Assembly (NCBI RefSeq): GCF_000311865.1
Contig: NZ_HE978580.1
Location: forward strand, 731,980 to 795,979
Source: Peptoniphilus obesi ph1
GTDB taxonomy: Bacteria > Bacillota > Clostridia > Tissierellales > Peptoniphilaceae
Direction of reading: 5' to 3'
DNA: 64,000 nucleotides
Positions 35,414 to 44,792 of this stretch are shown here, in pieces. How positions within the stretch are numbered: the first letter of the stretch is position 1; the number at the start of each line of letters is the position of its first letter. A model generated the notes under the pieces. That model was given only the letters and a program-made list of their open reading frames with translations, did not search any database and was not told where the DNA came from. The translations under genes and the position numbers were made by a program.

Positions 35414-37834
35414 CTAGTCTCCAATATACTTAGCAATAGCTACTACTTTTGAATCTTTTATATTCATAAGTTTAACTCCTGATGTAGCTCTTCCCATTTT
35501 TGATATTTGATCAACTCTTATTCTTATTATGATTCCACCTGATGTAATAATCATAATGTCATCATCTTTATCTACTACCTTAGCTGCTACAAGATTGCCA
35601 GTTTTCTTATTTGGTCTGTAGGTAATTATTCCTGAACCGGCTCTTCCTTGGGTCCTATATTCTTCAAGTGCTGTTATTTTTCCAAATCCTCCTTCTGATA
35701 TTACTAAGAAGTATTTATTATCTTCAGCTATATCACAGCCTACAAGCTCATCATCACTATCAAGTTTTATAGCTGTAACACCCATGGAATTTCTTCCTGT
35801 GCTTCTTACATCTTTTTCAGAGAACCTAATACTTTTACCTTTTTTAGTTGCAAGTATTAAATCTTCTTCTCCATTTGTAAGTCTTGATGATATTATTCTA
35901 TCACCTTCTTTAAGTTTCATAGAAATAATACCATTTTTTCTTATATTTTTATAATCTTCAAAAGATGTTTTCTTAACTATTCCATTTTTAGTTGCCATCA
36001 ATACATAAAGATTTGGATCAAAATCTTTTACATGTATAATTGATTCTATTTGCTCATCTGATGATAAGTTTAATAAATTAACAACCGCCATTCCCCTAGC
36101 TTGCCTTGAACTTTCTGGTATTTCATAAGCTTTTAGAGTGTAAACTTTTCCAAGATTTGTGAAAAATAATATTGAATCATGGCTTGATGTTACAAATAAA
36201 TCACATACAAAGTCCCCATCTTTTGTTGACAAGGCTTGAATTCCTCTTCCACCTCTTTTTTGAGGTTTATATGTTCCTTCTGGCATTCTTTTTATATAAC
36301 CTGATTTTGTAAGTGTTACTACAACATCTTCTTCTTTTATTACATCTTCTATATCTATTTCTGATTCAGATGGTCTTATAACAGTTCTTCTTAAATCTGA
36401 ATACTTATCTTTTATTTCATTTAGTTCATCTTTAATTATGCTCATAAGTAGACCATGATCTTCTAATATACTTCTAAGATATTTTATTGTTTCTTCTAGT
36501 TCTTTAAATTCATCTTCTAGTTTTTCTCTTTCCAAACCAGTTAATCTTTTAATTCTCATATCAAGAATTGCTTGGCCTTGGATATCTGTTAAACCAAATT
36601 CTTCAGTAAATTTTTGTTTTGCATCTTTATCATCTTGAGATGATCTTACAATTTTAATTATTCTGTCTATATTATCAATTGCAACTAAAAGACCTTCAAC
36701 TATATGAGCTCTTTTTTCTGATTTATCAAGATCAAATTTTGTTCTTCTTGTTACTACTTCTATTTGATGATCAACATAGTGAGATATTAATTTTTTAAGG
36801 CTTAATACTTTCGGAACACCATTAACTAGTGCAAGATTTATTACACCAAATGTTATTTGCATTTGAGTTTCTTTATATAATTTATTTAAAACTATATTAG
36901 CATGTGCATCTTTTTTTAAATCAATTACAATTCTAATTCCTTTTCTTGTTGATTCATCTCTAATTGAACTTATTCCATCAATTACCTTATCTCTAACAAG
37001 TTGAGCAATTTTTATAACCAAGTTTGATTTATTTACTTGGTAAGGAATTTCTTTTATTATTATTCTTTGTCTTTTCTTAAATTCTTCAATTTCTGCAACT
37101 GCTCTTATTTGGATTTTACCCCTGCCTGTTTCATAGGCTTTTTTTATTCCTTGCTTGCCCATTATATATGCGCCTGTTGGAAAATCTGGTCCTTTTATAT
37201 ATTGCATCAATTCTTCAGTGCTTATATCTTCGTTGTCTATGTAGGCATTTACTCCTTCAATTACCTCTTTTAAATTGTGAGGAGGCATATTTGTTGCCAT
37301 ACCTACTGCAATACCAGCAGATCCATTTACAAGTAAATTTGGAAATCTTGAAGGTAGTACTGTTGGTTCAAAATCTTCTTCATCAAAGTTTGGAACCATA
37401 TCAACGGTATCTTTATTTATATCCCTTAACATTTCAAGACATAGTCTTGTCATCTTAAGCTCTGTATAACGCATGGCTGCTGCTCCATAGCCATCAATAT
37501 TACCAAAGTTACCTTGACCATCAACAAGAGGATATCTTGTATTAAATGGTTGAGCAAGCCTTACTGTAGCATCATATATTGAGGAGTCACCATGAGGGTG
37601 AAATTTACTCATTACATCTCCTACAAGTCTTGCAGATTTTCTATAAGGTCCTCCTGGGTTAAGTCCTACAACCTGCATACCATATATTATTCTTCTATGT
37701 ACAGGTTTTAGACCATCTCGTACATCTGGAAGTGCACGAGATACAATTACACTCATGGAATAATCAAGATAAGAATCTCTCATCTTTTTGGAAAGATTTA
37801 CATTTACTATTCCACTGTTATTAAATTCGTCCAT
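35414..37834 (-). CDS. gyrA: DNA gyrase subunit A
   Basis: 806-residue breakage-reunion subunit of gyrase. DYSMSVIVSRALPDVRDGLKPVHRRI, catalytic Tyr123 in AAMRYTELKM, and a C-terminal wrapping domain with the GyrA-box-like QKRGGRGIQAL (QRRGGKG in E. coli). The quinolone-determining positions equivalent to E. coli Ser83 and Asp87 are Ser84 and Asp88, the susceptible residues. Starts behind GGAGGAAG nine bases after gyrB. Downstream genes are the sigma-factor partner-switch set. Confidence 0.97.
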   Translation of the reverse strand: MDEFNNSGIVNVNLSKKMRDSYLDYSMSVIVSRALPDVRDGLKPVHRRIIYGMQVVGLNPGGPYRKSARLVGDVMSKFHPHGDSSIYDATVRLAQPFNTRYPLVDGQGNFGNIDGYGAAAMRYTELKMTRLCLEMLRDINKDTVDMVPNFDEEDFEPTVLPSRFPNLLVNGSAGIAVGMATNMPPHNLKEVIEGVNAYIDNEDISTEELMQYIKGPDFPTGAYIMGKQGIKKAYETGRGKIQIRAVAEIEEFKKRQRIIIKEIPYQVNKSNLVIKIAQLVRDKVIDGISSIRDESTRKGIRIVIDLKKDAHANIVLNKLYKETQMQITFGVINLALVNGVPKVLSLKKLISHYVDHQIEVVTRRTKFDLDKSEKRAHIVEGLLVAIDNIDRIIKIVRSSQDDKDAKQKFTEEFGLTDIQGQAILDMRIKRLTGLEREKLEDEFKELEETIKYLRSILEDHGLLMSIIKDELNEIKDKYSDLRRTVIRPSESEIDIEDVIKEEDVVVTLTKSGYIKRMPEGTYKPQKRGGRGIQALSTKDGDFVCDLFVTSSHDSILFFTNLGKVYTLKAYEIPESSRQARGMAVVNLLNLSSDEQIESIIHVKDFDPNLYVLMATKNGIVKKTSFEDYKNIRKNGIISMKLKEGDRIISSRLTNGEEDLILATKKGKSIRFSEKDVRSTGRNSMGVTAIKLDSDDELVGCDIAEDNKYFLVISEGGFGKITALEEYRTQGRAGSGIITYRPNKKTGNLVAAKVVDKDDDIMIITSGGIIIRIRVDQISKMGRATSGVKLMNIKDSKVVAIAKYIGD

Positions 37835-37843
37835 ATCTTCCTC

Positions 37844-39763
37844 CTATGCATCTATATAATCTACATATAAAGCATTTTCTTGAATGAATTCTCTTCTTGG
37901 TTCAACTTCTGAACCCATAAGCATAGAGAAAGTTTCATCAGCATATACTAAGTCTTCTATTTCTATTTTTAAAAGAATTCTGTGGTCCGGATTCATTGTT
38001 GTCTCCCAAAGTTCTTCTGGGTTCATTTCACCAAGACCCTTGTATCTTTTAATTTCATATTTTGAATCTTTTTTAAGTTCTTTAAGAGCCAATTTTAATT
38101 CTTTGTCATCATAACAATATCTAACAACTTTATTTCTTTGAATTATTCCATAAAGTGGTGGCTTTGCAACATACACATGTCCTTTTTCTATTAACTCTCT
38201 CATATATCTAAATAAGAAGGTTAATAATAATGTCATTATATGGGCCCCATCTATATCGGCATCTGTCATGATAATTATTTTATTATATCTCAATTTTTCT
38301 ATATCAAACTCTTCGCCTATACCTGCTCCAAAAGCTGTTATCATAGCTTTTATTTCATTTGAATTAAGCATTTTATCAAGTCTTGCTTTTTCAACATTCA
38401 TTATCTTACCTCTTAGAGGAAGTATAGCTTGAAAAACAGAATCTCTTGCATCTATTGCAGATCCACCTGCTGAGTCACCTTCTACTAAGAAGATTTCTGT
38501 TGTTTCATTATCTTTATTTTGACAATCTGCAAGTTTTCCAGGAAGTGCTGTTGAATCTAAAACATTTCTTTTTCTTGATAAGTCTCTTGCCTTCCTTGCT
38601 GCTTCTCTTGCGCGCCTTGCAGATAAGGCTTTGTTAAGTATAATTTTTCCAATTTTTGGATTTTCTTCTAGGAAACTTTCTAGATGTTCAGTTATTACAG
38701 AATCAACAACTCCTCTAGTTTCTGAATTTCCAAGTTTTGCTTTTGTTTGTCCTTCAAATTGAGGATTTGGAAGTTTTACAGAAATTACAGCAGTAAGTCC
38801 CTCTCTTACATCATCTCCAGAAAGATTTTCTTCTTTTTCTTTTATTATATTATACTTTCTTCCATAATCATTGATTGTCCTTGTTAAAGAGCTTCTAAAT
38901 CCTGAAAGATGAGTACCACCTTCTTCAGTATTTATATTATTTGCAAAAGTAAGAACTGTTTCTGAATAAGAATCAGTATATTGTAAAGCAACTTCAACTT
39001 TTGTATTTTCTTTAAATACATCTATATAAACAATTTCATCATGAATTGGTTTTTTCTTTTTATTTATAAATTCAACAAAAGACTTAATTCCACCTTCATA
39101 GTAGTAGACTTCTCTTTTGTCATGTCTTTCGTCTATAAATTCAATTTTTATACCCTTATTCAAAAATGCCATTTCTCTAAATCTTTTTGATAGAGTTTCA
39201 AAATTAAATTCAGTTGTTTCAAATATTTCAGCATCTGGTTTAAAATAAATTTTTGTACCAGTTTCAACTTTTTCTAAATCTCCAAGAACTTTAAGATCTG
39301 ATATTGCCTTTCCTCTTGAAAATTCTTGTTCATAAATTTTTCCGTTTCTTTTTATAGTAGCTACAAGATGTTCTGAAAGAGCATTTACAACTGACACCCC
39401 AACTCCGTGCAAACCACCTGATACAGAGTAGGCTTTGTTATTAAATTTACCACCTGCATGCAGTATTGTAAGTACAGTTTCAACTGTGCTTTTCTTTGTC
39501 TTAGGATGTATTTCAACTGGTATACCTGATCCATTATCAGTTACACTTACCGAACCATCCTTATAAATTTTTACTATAATATGGTCACATATTCCAGCAA
39601 GAGCCTCATCAATAGAGTTATCCATAACTTCATAAACCAAATGATGAAGTCCTCTTTCTCCTGTGGAACCAATATACATTCCGGGTCTTTTTCTTACAGG
39701 ATCAAGACCTGTTAATACTTGAATATCCTCAGCACCATAGTGTCTGTCATTATTCTTAGTCAT
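37844..39763 (-). CDS. gyrB: DNA gyrase subunit B
   Basis: 639-residue ATPase subunit. GHKL ATP site: DNSIDEALAGICDHI and VTDNGSGIPVEIH, then GGLHGVGVSVVNALS; TOPRIM: EIFLVEGDSAGGSA, ILPLRGKIMNVEKARLDKM and MTDADIDGAHI; C-terminal YKGLGEMNPEELWETTM. Start ATG behind TAGGAGAAT. Follows recF by nine bases in the dnaA-dnaN-recF-gyrB-gyrA order typical of Firmicute origins. Confidence 0.98.
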   Translation of the reverse strand: MTKNNDRHYGAEDIQVLTGLDPVRKRPGMYIGSTGERGLHHLVYEVMDNSIDEALAGICDHIIVKIYKDGSVSVTDNGSGIPVEIHPKTKKSTVETVLTILHAGGKFNNKAYSVSGGLHGVGVSVVNALSEHLVATIKRNGKIYEQEFSRGKAISDLKVLGDLEKVETGTKIYFKPDAEIFETTEFNFETLSKRFREMAFLNKGIKIEFIDERHDKREVYYYEGGIKSFVEFINKKKKPIHDEIVYIDVFKENTKVEVALQYTDSYSETVLTFANNINTEEGGTHLSGFRSSLTRTINDYGRKYNIIKEKEENLSGDDVREGLTAVISVKLPNPQFEGQTKAKLGNSETRGVVDSVITEHLESFLEENPKIGKIILNKALSARRAREAARKARDLSRKRNVLDSTALPGKLADCQNKDNETTEIFLVEGDSAGGSAIDARDSVFQAILPLRGKIMNVEKARLDKMLNSNEIKAMITAFGAGIGEEFDIEKLRYNKIIIMTDADIDGAHIMTLLLTFLFRYMRELIEKGHVYVAKPPLYGIIQRNKVVRYCYDDKELKLALKELKKDSKYEIKRYKGLGEMNPEELWETTMNPDHRILLKIEIEDLVYADETFSMLMGSEVEPRREFIQENALYVDYIDA

Positions 39764-39772
39764 TATATTCTC

Positions 39773-40861
39773 CTAATCTATACTTATAATCCTATTTTCT
39801 TTTACCTCATAAAAGTCTCCATCTAAAAGATTGGAACTTTCTAGGTCATAGTCTGTAGAGCTTATAAATGTTTGAATATCACCTATACTTTTGATTAAGT
39901 AAGACGACCTATTTTTATCAAGTTCTGAAAAAACATCATCTAATAAAAGTATGGGTTCACTTTTTTTATTTTCTTTAATTAAATCTATCTCTGCTAATTT
40001 CAAAGATAGGATAATTGTCCTTATTTCACCTTGAGAAGCATACAATTTTGATGAAAGATTATTTATTTTAAAATCTATATCATCCCTATGAATCCCAATT
40101 GTAGTATATTTTTTTGATATATCGTCCTCATAAGCATCATCTAATTTCTTTAAAAATAACCTAGATAAATCAAGGTCTAATTTTGAAATTGGTATTGTAC
40201 TTAAATAGGTTATTTTAAATTTATCTCCACCTGAAATTCTATAAAAATGATTTATACAGTATTTTTCAAGTTTTCTCAAAGTGCTAATTCTTTTTTTTAA
40301 TATTTTCGATCCATATTCTGCCAATTGATAGTTGTATACTTCAAGAAGATCTTTGCTTAAATTTTGTTTTAGTAATTTATTTCTTTGAAATATTATTTTT
40401 CTATATACAGATAAATTATATTCATAAACTGGATCAATAATTGAAATTAAATCATCTATATATCTTCTTCTGTAGTTTGGATATTGTTTTACTAAATTAA
40501 TATCTGCAGGAGAAAAAATCACACAGGATAGGTCTTTTTTGTAATTTCTTAAAGTTTTTTCTTCAGAATTTATCTTATATATATTCTTATCAAACCTATT
40601 AATTTGAATTTCAAGATTATCCTCATATGAAAAATTTTCTATTTTAGCAAAAAGTTCTGATTTATTTTTATCTATCATTATATTATCTGTATCTTTAGTG
40701 TTTCTAAATGATTTTCCATTTAATAGTGTATAGATTGAGTCTAGAAAATTAGTTTTTCCTGCTGCATTTTTTCCAAAAAATAAATTTAGATTGCTTTTTA
40801 CTTCAAAATTTAAATTTTCATAATTTCTGAAATTAATAAGTTTTAAATCCAGTATTTTCAT
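39773..40861 (-). CDS. recF: DNA replication and repair protein RecF
   Basis: SMC-like ATPase (362 residues) helping RecA loading at single-strand gaps. Walker A GKNAAGKTN (30-38), signature region YASQGEIRTIILSLKLAEI, Walker B PILLLDDVFSELD, and the RecF hallmark VIFSPADINLVKQYPNYRRRYIDDLIS. Start ATG lies three bases after the S4 gene with little Shine-Dalgarno, so is probably coupled. Confidence 0.97.
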   Translation of the reverse strand: MKILDLKLINFRNYENLNFEVKSNLNLFFGKNAAGKTNFLDSIYTLLNGKSFRNTKDTDNIMIDKNKSELFAKIENFSYEDNLEIQINRFDKNIYKINSEEKTLRNYKKDLSCVIFSPADINLVKQYPNYRRRYIDDLISIIDPVYEYNLSVYRKIIFQRNKLLKQNLSKDLLEVYNYQLAEYGSKILKKRISTLRKLEKYCINHFYRISGGDKFKITYLSTIPISKLDLDLSRLFLKKLDDAYEDDISKKYTTIGIHRDDIDFKINNLSSKLYASQGEIRTIILSLKLAEIDLIKENKKSEPILLLDDVFSELDKNRSSYLIKSIGDIQTFISSTDYDLESSNLLDGDFYEVKENRIISID

Positions 40862-40863
40862 AA

Positions 40864-41052
40864 CTAGTAGATATACTCTTTACCGTCTATTGTGATCCTA
40901 TCTCCTTTTGAGAGTTTTTTTCCCCTTCTTGTTTCAATTTCTCCATTTAATTTTACCTGGCCTGATTGGATCAACATTTTTGCTTCTCCACCACTTTGAC
41001 AAATATTTTCTAATTTTAAGAAATCTCCTAATTTAATTGTATCTTCTTTCAT
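40864..41052 (-). CDS. S4-domain RNA-binding protein (YaaA/RlbA-like)
   Basis: 62-residue stand-alone S4 domain: IKLGDFLKLENICQSGGEAKMLIQSGQVKLNGEIETRRGKKLSKGD. This small gene lies between dnaN and recF in most Firmicutes, as here. It probably binds structured RNA, perhaps ribosomal; exact function is unsettled. Starts behind TTAGGTGATT. Confidence 0.93.
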   Translation of the reverse strand: MKEDTIKLGDFLKLENICQSGGEAKMLIQSGQVKLNGEIETRRGKKLSKGDRITIDGKEYIY

Positions 41053-41060
41053 AAAATCAC

Positions 41061-42155
41061 CTAATTAGCTAGTCTTACAGGAAGAACTAGGTATATATAG
41101 TCCTTATCATCTTCTTCTTTTATTATGCAAGGATTAACTGAATCTGTAAAATTAAGCTCAATTTTTTCACTTGTCATATTTCTTATACCTTCAAGTAGAT
41201 ATTTTGAGTTAAAAGCAATTTTTAAATCATGATCATTATTTTCAGATTCAACATTTTCTTCAACTGATCCAATTTCAGAATTTGATGATATAAGAATACT
41301 ATTTTCACAAACTTCTAGCTTTATAAGATTTGCTCTTTCTTCTTTTGCTAAAAGTGAAGCTCTTTCAAGTGCATTTTGAAATTCTTCTCTATTTGTATTA
41401 CAAATAAAGCTATGGTCATTTCTGATTAATCCTTCATAGTTAAAGAATTCACCGCTTATTCTTGTTGAATAAACTTCTGTATTTTTTAGTACAAATTTTA
41501 TTTGATTGTCATTAACAACTATTTCAACAAATTCTTCATCTTCTATAATTTTTACAATTTCATTTAGGGCTCTTGCTGGTATAATTGCTGATATTTCTTT
41601 ATCTGTTTCATTTTTTATACTTTTAAGTGCCATCCTGAATCCATCAAGTGCTACAAAACTAATTGATCCTGATTCAACATTCATAAATACACCTGTGAAA
41701 TTTTTTCTTGTTTCGTCTAAAGAAACTGCAAATGAAGTTTTTCTTATAGCATCTATAAAGCTTTCAGAATTGATTTTTATAGATGATTCATCATCTATAT
41801 CAGGTAAATTAGGAAATTCATTTGCATTTTGTACTTGAATATTAAAATTAGATCTTTCTGCTTTTATATTCATATTGTAGTTTTGAACGCTGATATCTAA
41901 TGTATCATCTGTTAATTTTCTAATTATTTCTCCAAATAGTCTTGCATTTACTACGCAAGAACCTTCTTCATTTATTATTGTAGAAAGATTTGTTTTTATA
42001 GATAGTTTTTCATCGGAAGAAATAAGTGTTAACATATTATCTTTTGCTATTAACAATATTCCTTCAAGTATTTGCATGGTTGTTCTTGTTGAAATAGCTT
42101 TTTGAACTATAGAAATATGTTTAGCTAAATCTTTTCTATTTATTTTTAATTTCAT
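41061..42155 (-). CDS. dnaN: DNA polymerase III beta sliding clamp
   Basis: 364-residue clamp. MKLKINRKDLAKHISIVQKAISTRTTMQILEGILL is the usual start and the C-terminal YIYLVLPVRL the usual end of a beta subunit. Three repeated clamp domains fit the length. Starts behind GGGAGGAAA. Separated from dnaA by a 148-base gap that contains origin-like sequence. Confidence 0.97.
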   Translation of the reverse strand: MKLKINRKDLAKHISIVQKAISTRTTMQILEGILLIAKDNMLTLISSDEKLSIKTNLSTIINEEGSCVVNARLFGEIIRKLTDDTLDISVQNYNMNIKAERSNFNIQVQNANEFPNLPDIDDESSIKINSESFIDAIRKTSFAVSLDETRKNFTGVFMNVESGSISFVALDGFRMALKSIKNETDKEISAIIPARALNEIVKIIEDEEFVEIVVNDNQIKFVLKNTEVYSTRISGEFFNYEGLIRNDHSFICNTNREEFQNALERASLLAKEERANLIKLEVCENSILISSNSEIGSVEENVESENNDHDLKIAFNSKYLLEGIRNMTSEKIELNFTDSVNPCIIKEEDDKDYIYLVLPVRLAN

Positions 42156-42303
42156 TTTTTCCTCCCTATATATAGTTTAGATAGATTAATAATAGTAGTA
42201 AGGACTGTGAATTTGTAGATAAGTTGTCTAAATATTCAAATATAGTATTTATTTTAAATAACATATTGTGGATAACTTTTATATTTATTAAAACTTATAA
42301 ACA
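42156..42303. other. dnaA-dnaN gap: DnaA boxes and DnaA-trio-like repeats
   Basis: Contains an exact DnaA box TGTGGATAA at 42267-42275, a one-mismatch box TGTAGATAA at 42214-42222, then a small G/C patch (42202-42206) and TAA/TAG triplets at 42187-42203, followed by AT-rich sequence. This order (boxes, GC patch, triplets, AT-rich) is like the basal unwinding element described for Bacillus subtilis. Suggests a bipartite origin around dnaA. Confidence 0.55.
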
Positions 42304-43644
42304 TTAATTTTCTATTTCCTTAATAATATTATTGATTTTTATCTTTAAAGAAGTATGTTTTTTCATTTCTTCTATTACTTTTTTCTCAGCATGTAAAACT
42401 GTTGTATGGTCTCTGCCACCAAACTCATTACCTACTTGAGGAAGCGATAGACCTATTAGTTGTCTTGTTATATACATGGCAACTTGTCTAGCAAAGGCTA
42501 TATTTTTTGTTCTTTTTCTAGAGTCCATTTCGCTAATGCTGATATTGTAATGCTTACAGACTACTTCCTTTATTGTTTCTACATCAATAGGTTTTTCTTC
42601 TTCTTTTTTACTATATATGTCTTTTAATATAATAGCTGCATTTTCAGCTGTCATAGGATTGGATGTAAGTTTTGAATACGCCATTATTCTAGATAAAGAG
42701 CCTTCTAGTTCTCTTATATTAGATTTTACATTTTCAGCTATATAATTTATAACATCATCGCTTACATTGTATCCCTCAGAATCAGCTTTTGACCTAAGTA
42801 TAGCTATTCTGGTTTCAAGATCTGGAGCTGATATATCTACTACAAGCCCCCAGGCAAATCTTGATATTAGTCTTTCCTCAAGTGATTTTATTTCTTGAGG
42901 AGGTTTATCAGATGTCAGTACAATCTGTTTATTTTGACCATGAAGTTCATTAAAAGTATGAAAAAATTCTTCCATAGTTCTGTCTTTATCTGCAATAAAT
43001 TGAATATCGTCTATTAAGAGTAAATCAACTTTCCTATATTTATTTCTAAATTTTTCATTTTGATTTGTTTTAATAGAATTAATTAGTTCATTTGTAAATT
43101 GCTCACTAGTTACATATAAAATTTTCTTTTCTTCATCTAAGTTATGGACATAGTGACCTACTGCTTGCATTAAATGCGTCTTTCCTAGTCCAACACCTCC
43201 ATATATAAATAATGGATTTGAATGAGCCTCAGATGGATCTTCATTATTTTCAGCAACAGAAAGAGCTGCTGCATGAGCAAATTCATTACTTTTGCCAACA
43301 ACAAAATTTTCAAATGTATATTTTGGATTTAGCCTTGTTTTTGGTCTATATTCAGGCTTTTGTACGTTTGGAGTGATTTCATCTTCAGTTAATATTACTA
43401 CTTCGAAATCTTCATTCATTACTTGCTTAATACATTTTTTAATTATTCTTAGTTGAGATGGATTGTTAGTGAGTCTTGCTTTAATAAAGTCTATTGGAAC
43501 GGTTACATAAAAAATATTTTTTTCATAATTTATTTCTTTTAACTTCATATCTTTAAACCAGGTGTCAAAAGAAACAGAGGTTATGGATTGCATCTGAATT
43601 TTTTGCATAATTTCTTTCCAAATATCATTTAATTCTCGATCCAT
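42304..43644 (-). CDS. dnaA: Chromosomal replication initiator DnaA
   Basis: 446 residues in the four usual domains: N-terminal helicase-interacting part (1-85), short linker, AAA+ (from about 105) with Walker A GGVGLGKT (149-156), Walker B LLLIDDIQF, arginine-finger region LEERLISRFAWGL, and domain IV with the DnaA-box-binding signature GGRDHTTVLHAEKKV. It starts the leftward origin cluster behind AATAGGAGGAA. DnaA boxes lie in its upstream region, consistent with autoregulation. Confidence 0.99.
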   Translation of the reverse strand: MDRELNDIWKEIMQKIQMQSITSVSFDTWFKDMKLKEINYEKNIFYVTVPIDFIKARLTNNPSQLRIIKKCIKQVMNEDFEVVILTEDEITPNVQKPEYRPKTRLNPKYTFENFVVGKSNEFAHAAALSVAENNEDPSEAHSNPLFIYGGVGLGKTHLMQAVGHYVHNLDEEKKILYVTSEQFTNELINSIKTNQNEKFRNKYRKVDLLLIDDIQFIADKDRTMEEFFHTFNELHGQNKQIVLTSDKPPQEIKSLEERLISRFAWGLVVDISAPDLETRIAILRSKADSEGYNVSDDVINYIAENVKSNIRELEGSLSRIMAYSKLTSNPMTAENAAIILKDIYSKKEEEKPIDVETIKEVVCKHYNISISEMDSRKRTKNIAFARQVAMYITRQLIGLSLPQVGNEFGGRDHTTVLHAEKKVIEEMKKHTSLKIKINNIIKEIEN

Positions 43645-44028
43645 AAATTCCTCCTATTTATTAACAAGAATAAATTGTTAATAAAATTCTATGTATAAAT
43701 ATATTAACAATATTTAATAACAAGTGGATAAGTTTTTAATTAATATAAATATTGTGGATAACTAATAGATATAAATAACTATTTAACAATAATTTTTATA
43801 AAAATATAAAACTATACACAAATTATTAACATAATGTGGATAATTTTATTTATTAACATTTTATATTTTTATTCACAAGTTCTTTTAATAATACAAGTAC
43901 ATTTTAACAAATAAATAATAACTTATCAACAAGCTCAAATGTGTTAATATAAATATATATAGCTATTTTTTTATAAATCTTAAATAAATAAATTATTTAT
44001 ATAAATATTTCTTAAAATTTCAAAATTC
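43645..44028. other. Probable chromosome replication origin (oriC), dnaA-rpmH gap
   Basis: Gap of 446 bases between divergent dnaA and rpmH; bases 44029-44057 hold the rpmH promoter. Exact DnaA boxes (TTATNCACA) lie at 43753-43761, 43835-43843 (both reverse) and 43869-43877 (forward). One-mismatch boxes are at 43723-43731, 43812-43820 and 43923-43931. A strongly AT-only stretch at about 43945-44025 is a possible unwinding region. Gene order rnpA-rpmH-oriC-dnaA-dnaN supports it. Confidence 0.88.
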
Positions 44029-44057
44029 TTGACTTTTAGCCGATATTTCAATATAAT
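44029..44057 (+). promoter_or_regulatory. Strong promoter for rpmH-rnpA operon
   Basis: TTGACT (44029-44034), 17-base spacer, TATAAT (44052-44057); 33 bases before the rpmH start. Close to the vegetative consensus. Confidence 0.88.
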
Positions 44058-44090
44058 TTGCTAGATAACTAATGAAAGTAGGTGAAAAAA

Positions 44091-44225
44091 ATGAAAAGAA
44101 CTTATCAACCTAAAAATAGACAAAGAAAAAGAGAACATGGTTTTAGAGCTAGAATGAGAACTAAATCTGGAAGAGCTGTATTAAAAAGAAGAAGAGCTAA
44201 AGGAAGAAAGATTCTTTCTGCTTAA
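44091..44225 (+). CDS. rpmH: 50S ribosomal protein L34
   Basis: 44 residues, [18 protein letters not shown]...[21 protein letters not shown], a full-length L34 with its usual basic composition. Starts behind TAGGTG. First gene of the rightward origin operon rpmH-rnpA-yidD-yidC-jag, driven by the strong promoter just upstream. Confidence 0.99.
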   Translation: MKRTYQPKNRQRKREHGFRARMRTKSGRAVLKRRRAKGRKILSA

Positions 44226-44233
44226 TAATTATA

Positions 44234-44569
44234 ATGAGGGATTGTTATTTAAAGAAAAACATTGATTTTCAAAGAGTATACAAAAAAAGAAATATAACTG
44301 GAAATAGAAATATTACTGCTTTTTATAAAAAAAATAATTTAGATAATAAAAGACTTGGCTTTACTATAACTAAAAAAGTTGGTAATGCTGTTACTAGAAA
44401 TAGGCTAAAAAGACAATTTAAAGATATATATTATAATAATTTTAATTTATTAAAAGATGGATATGATTATGTCTTTGTTATAAAAAAATCCTGCCTTGAT
44501 CTTTCATACAAGGAACTTGAAGCTAGTTTTGGACATATTTGCCGAAAATTAAATAAGGTGATTAAGTGA
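44234..44569 (+). CDS. rnpA: Ribonuclease P protein component
   Basis: 111-residue protein cofactor of RNase P, which matures tRNA 5' ends. [13 protein letters not shown] near the N-terminus and [29 protein letters not shown] (the RNR motif region) are diagnostic. The ATG lies eight bases after rpmH with no clear Shine-Dalgarno, so expression probably depends on coupling to rpmH. Its stop overlaps the yidD GTG by four bases. Confidence 0.97.
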   Translation: MRDCYLKKNIDFQRVYKKRNITGNRNITAFYKKNNLDNKRLGFTITKKVGNAVTRNRLKRQFKDIYYNNFNLLKDGYDYVFVIKKSCLDLSYKELEASFGHICRKLNKVIK

Positions 44570-44781
44570 GAAAAATAGCTATATTATTAATTAATTTTTA
44601 TCAAAAAGTAATATCTAGATATATTTTTGTAGGAGCTCATTGTAGGTTTTATCCTACATGCTCTGAGTATGCCAAAGAAGCTTATGAAAAATATAATTTT
44701 TTTAAAGCAACATTCTTAACTATCAAAAGAATCTTAAAATGTCATCCTTTTCACAAGGGTGGATACGATCCTCTAAAATAA
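44566..44781 (+). CDS. yidD: Membrane protein insertion efficiency factor YidD
   Basis: 71 residues: [59 protein letters not shown], the complete family pattern with its three Cys. Helps YidC-dependent insertion. GTG start overlaps rnpA (GTGA) behind AAGGTG. Confidence 0.96.
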   Translation: MRKIAILLINFYQKVISRYIFVGAHCRFYPTCSEYAKEAYEKYNFFKATFLTIKRILKCHPFHKGGYDPLK

Positions 44782-44792
44782 GGAGGCATATA

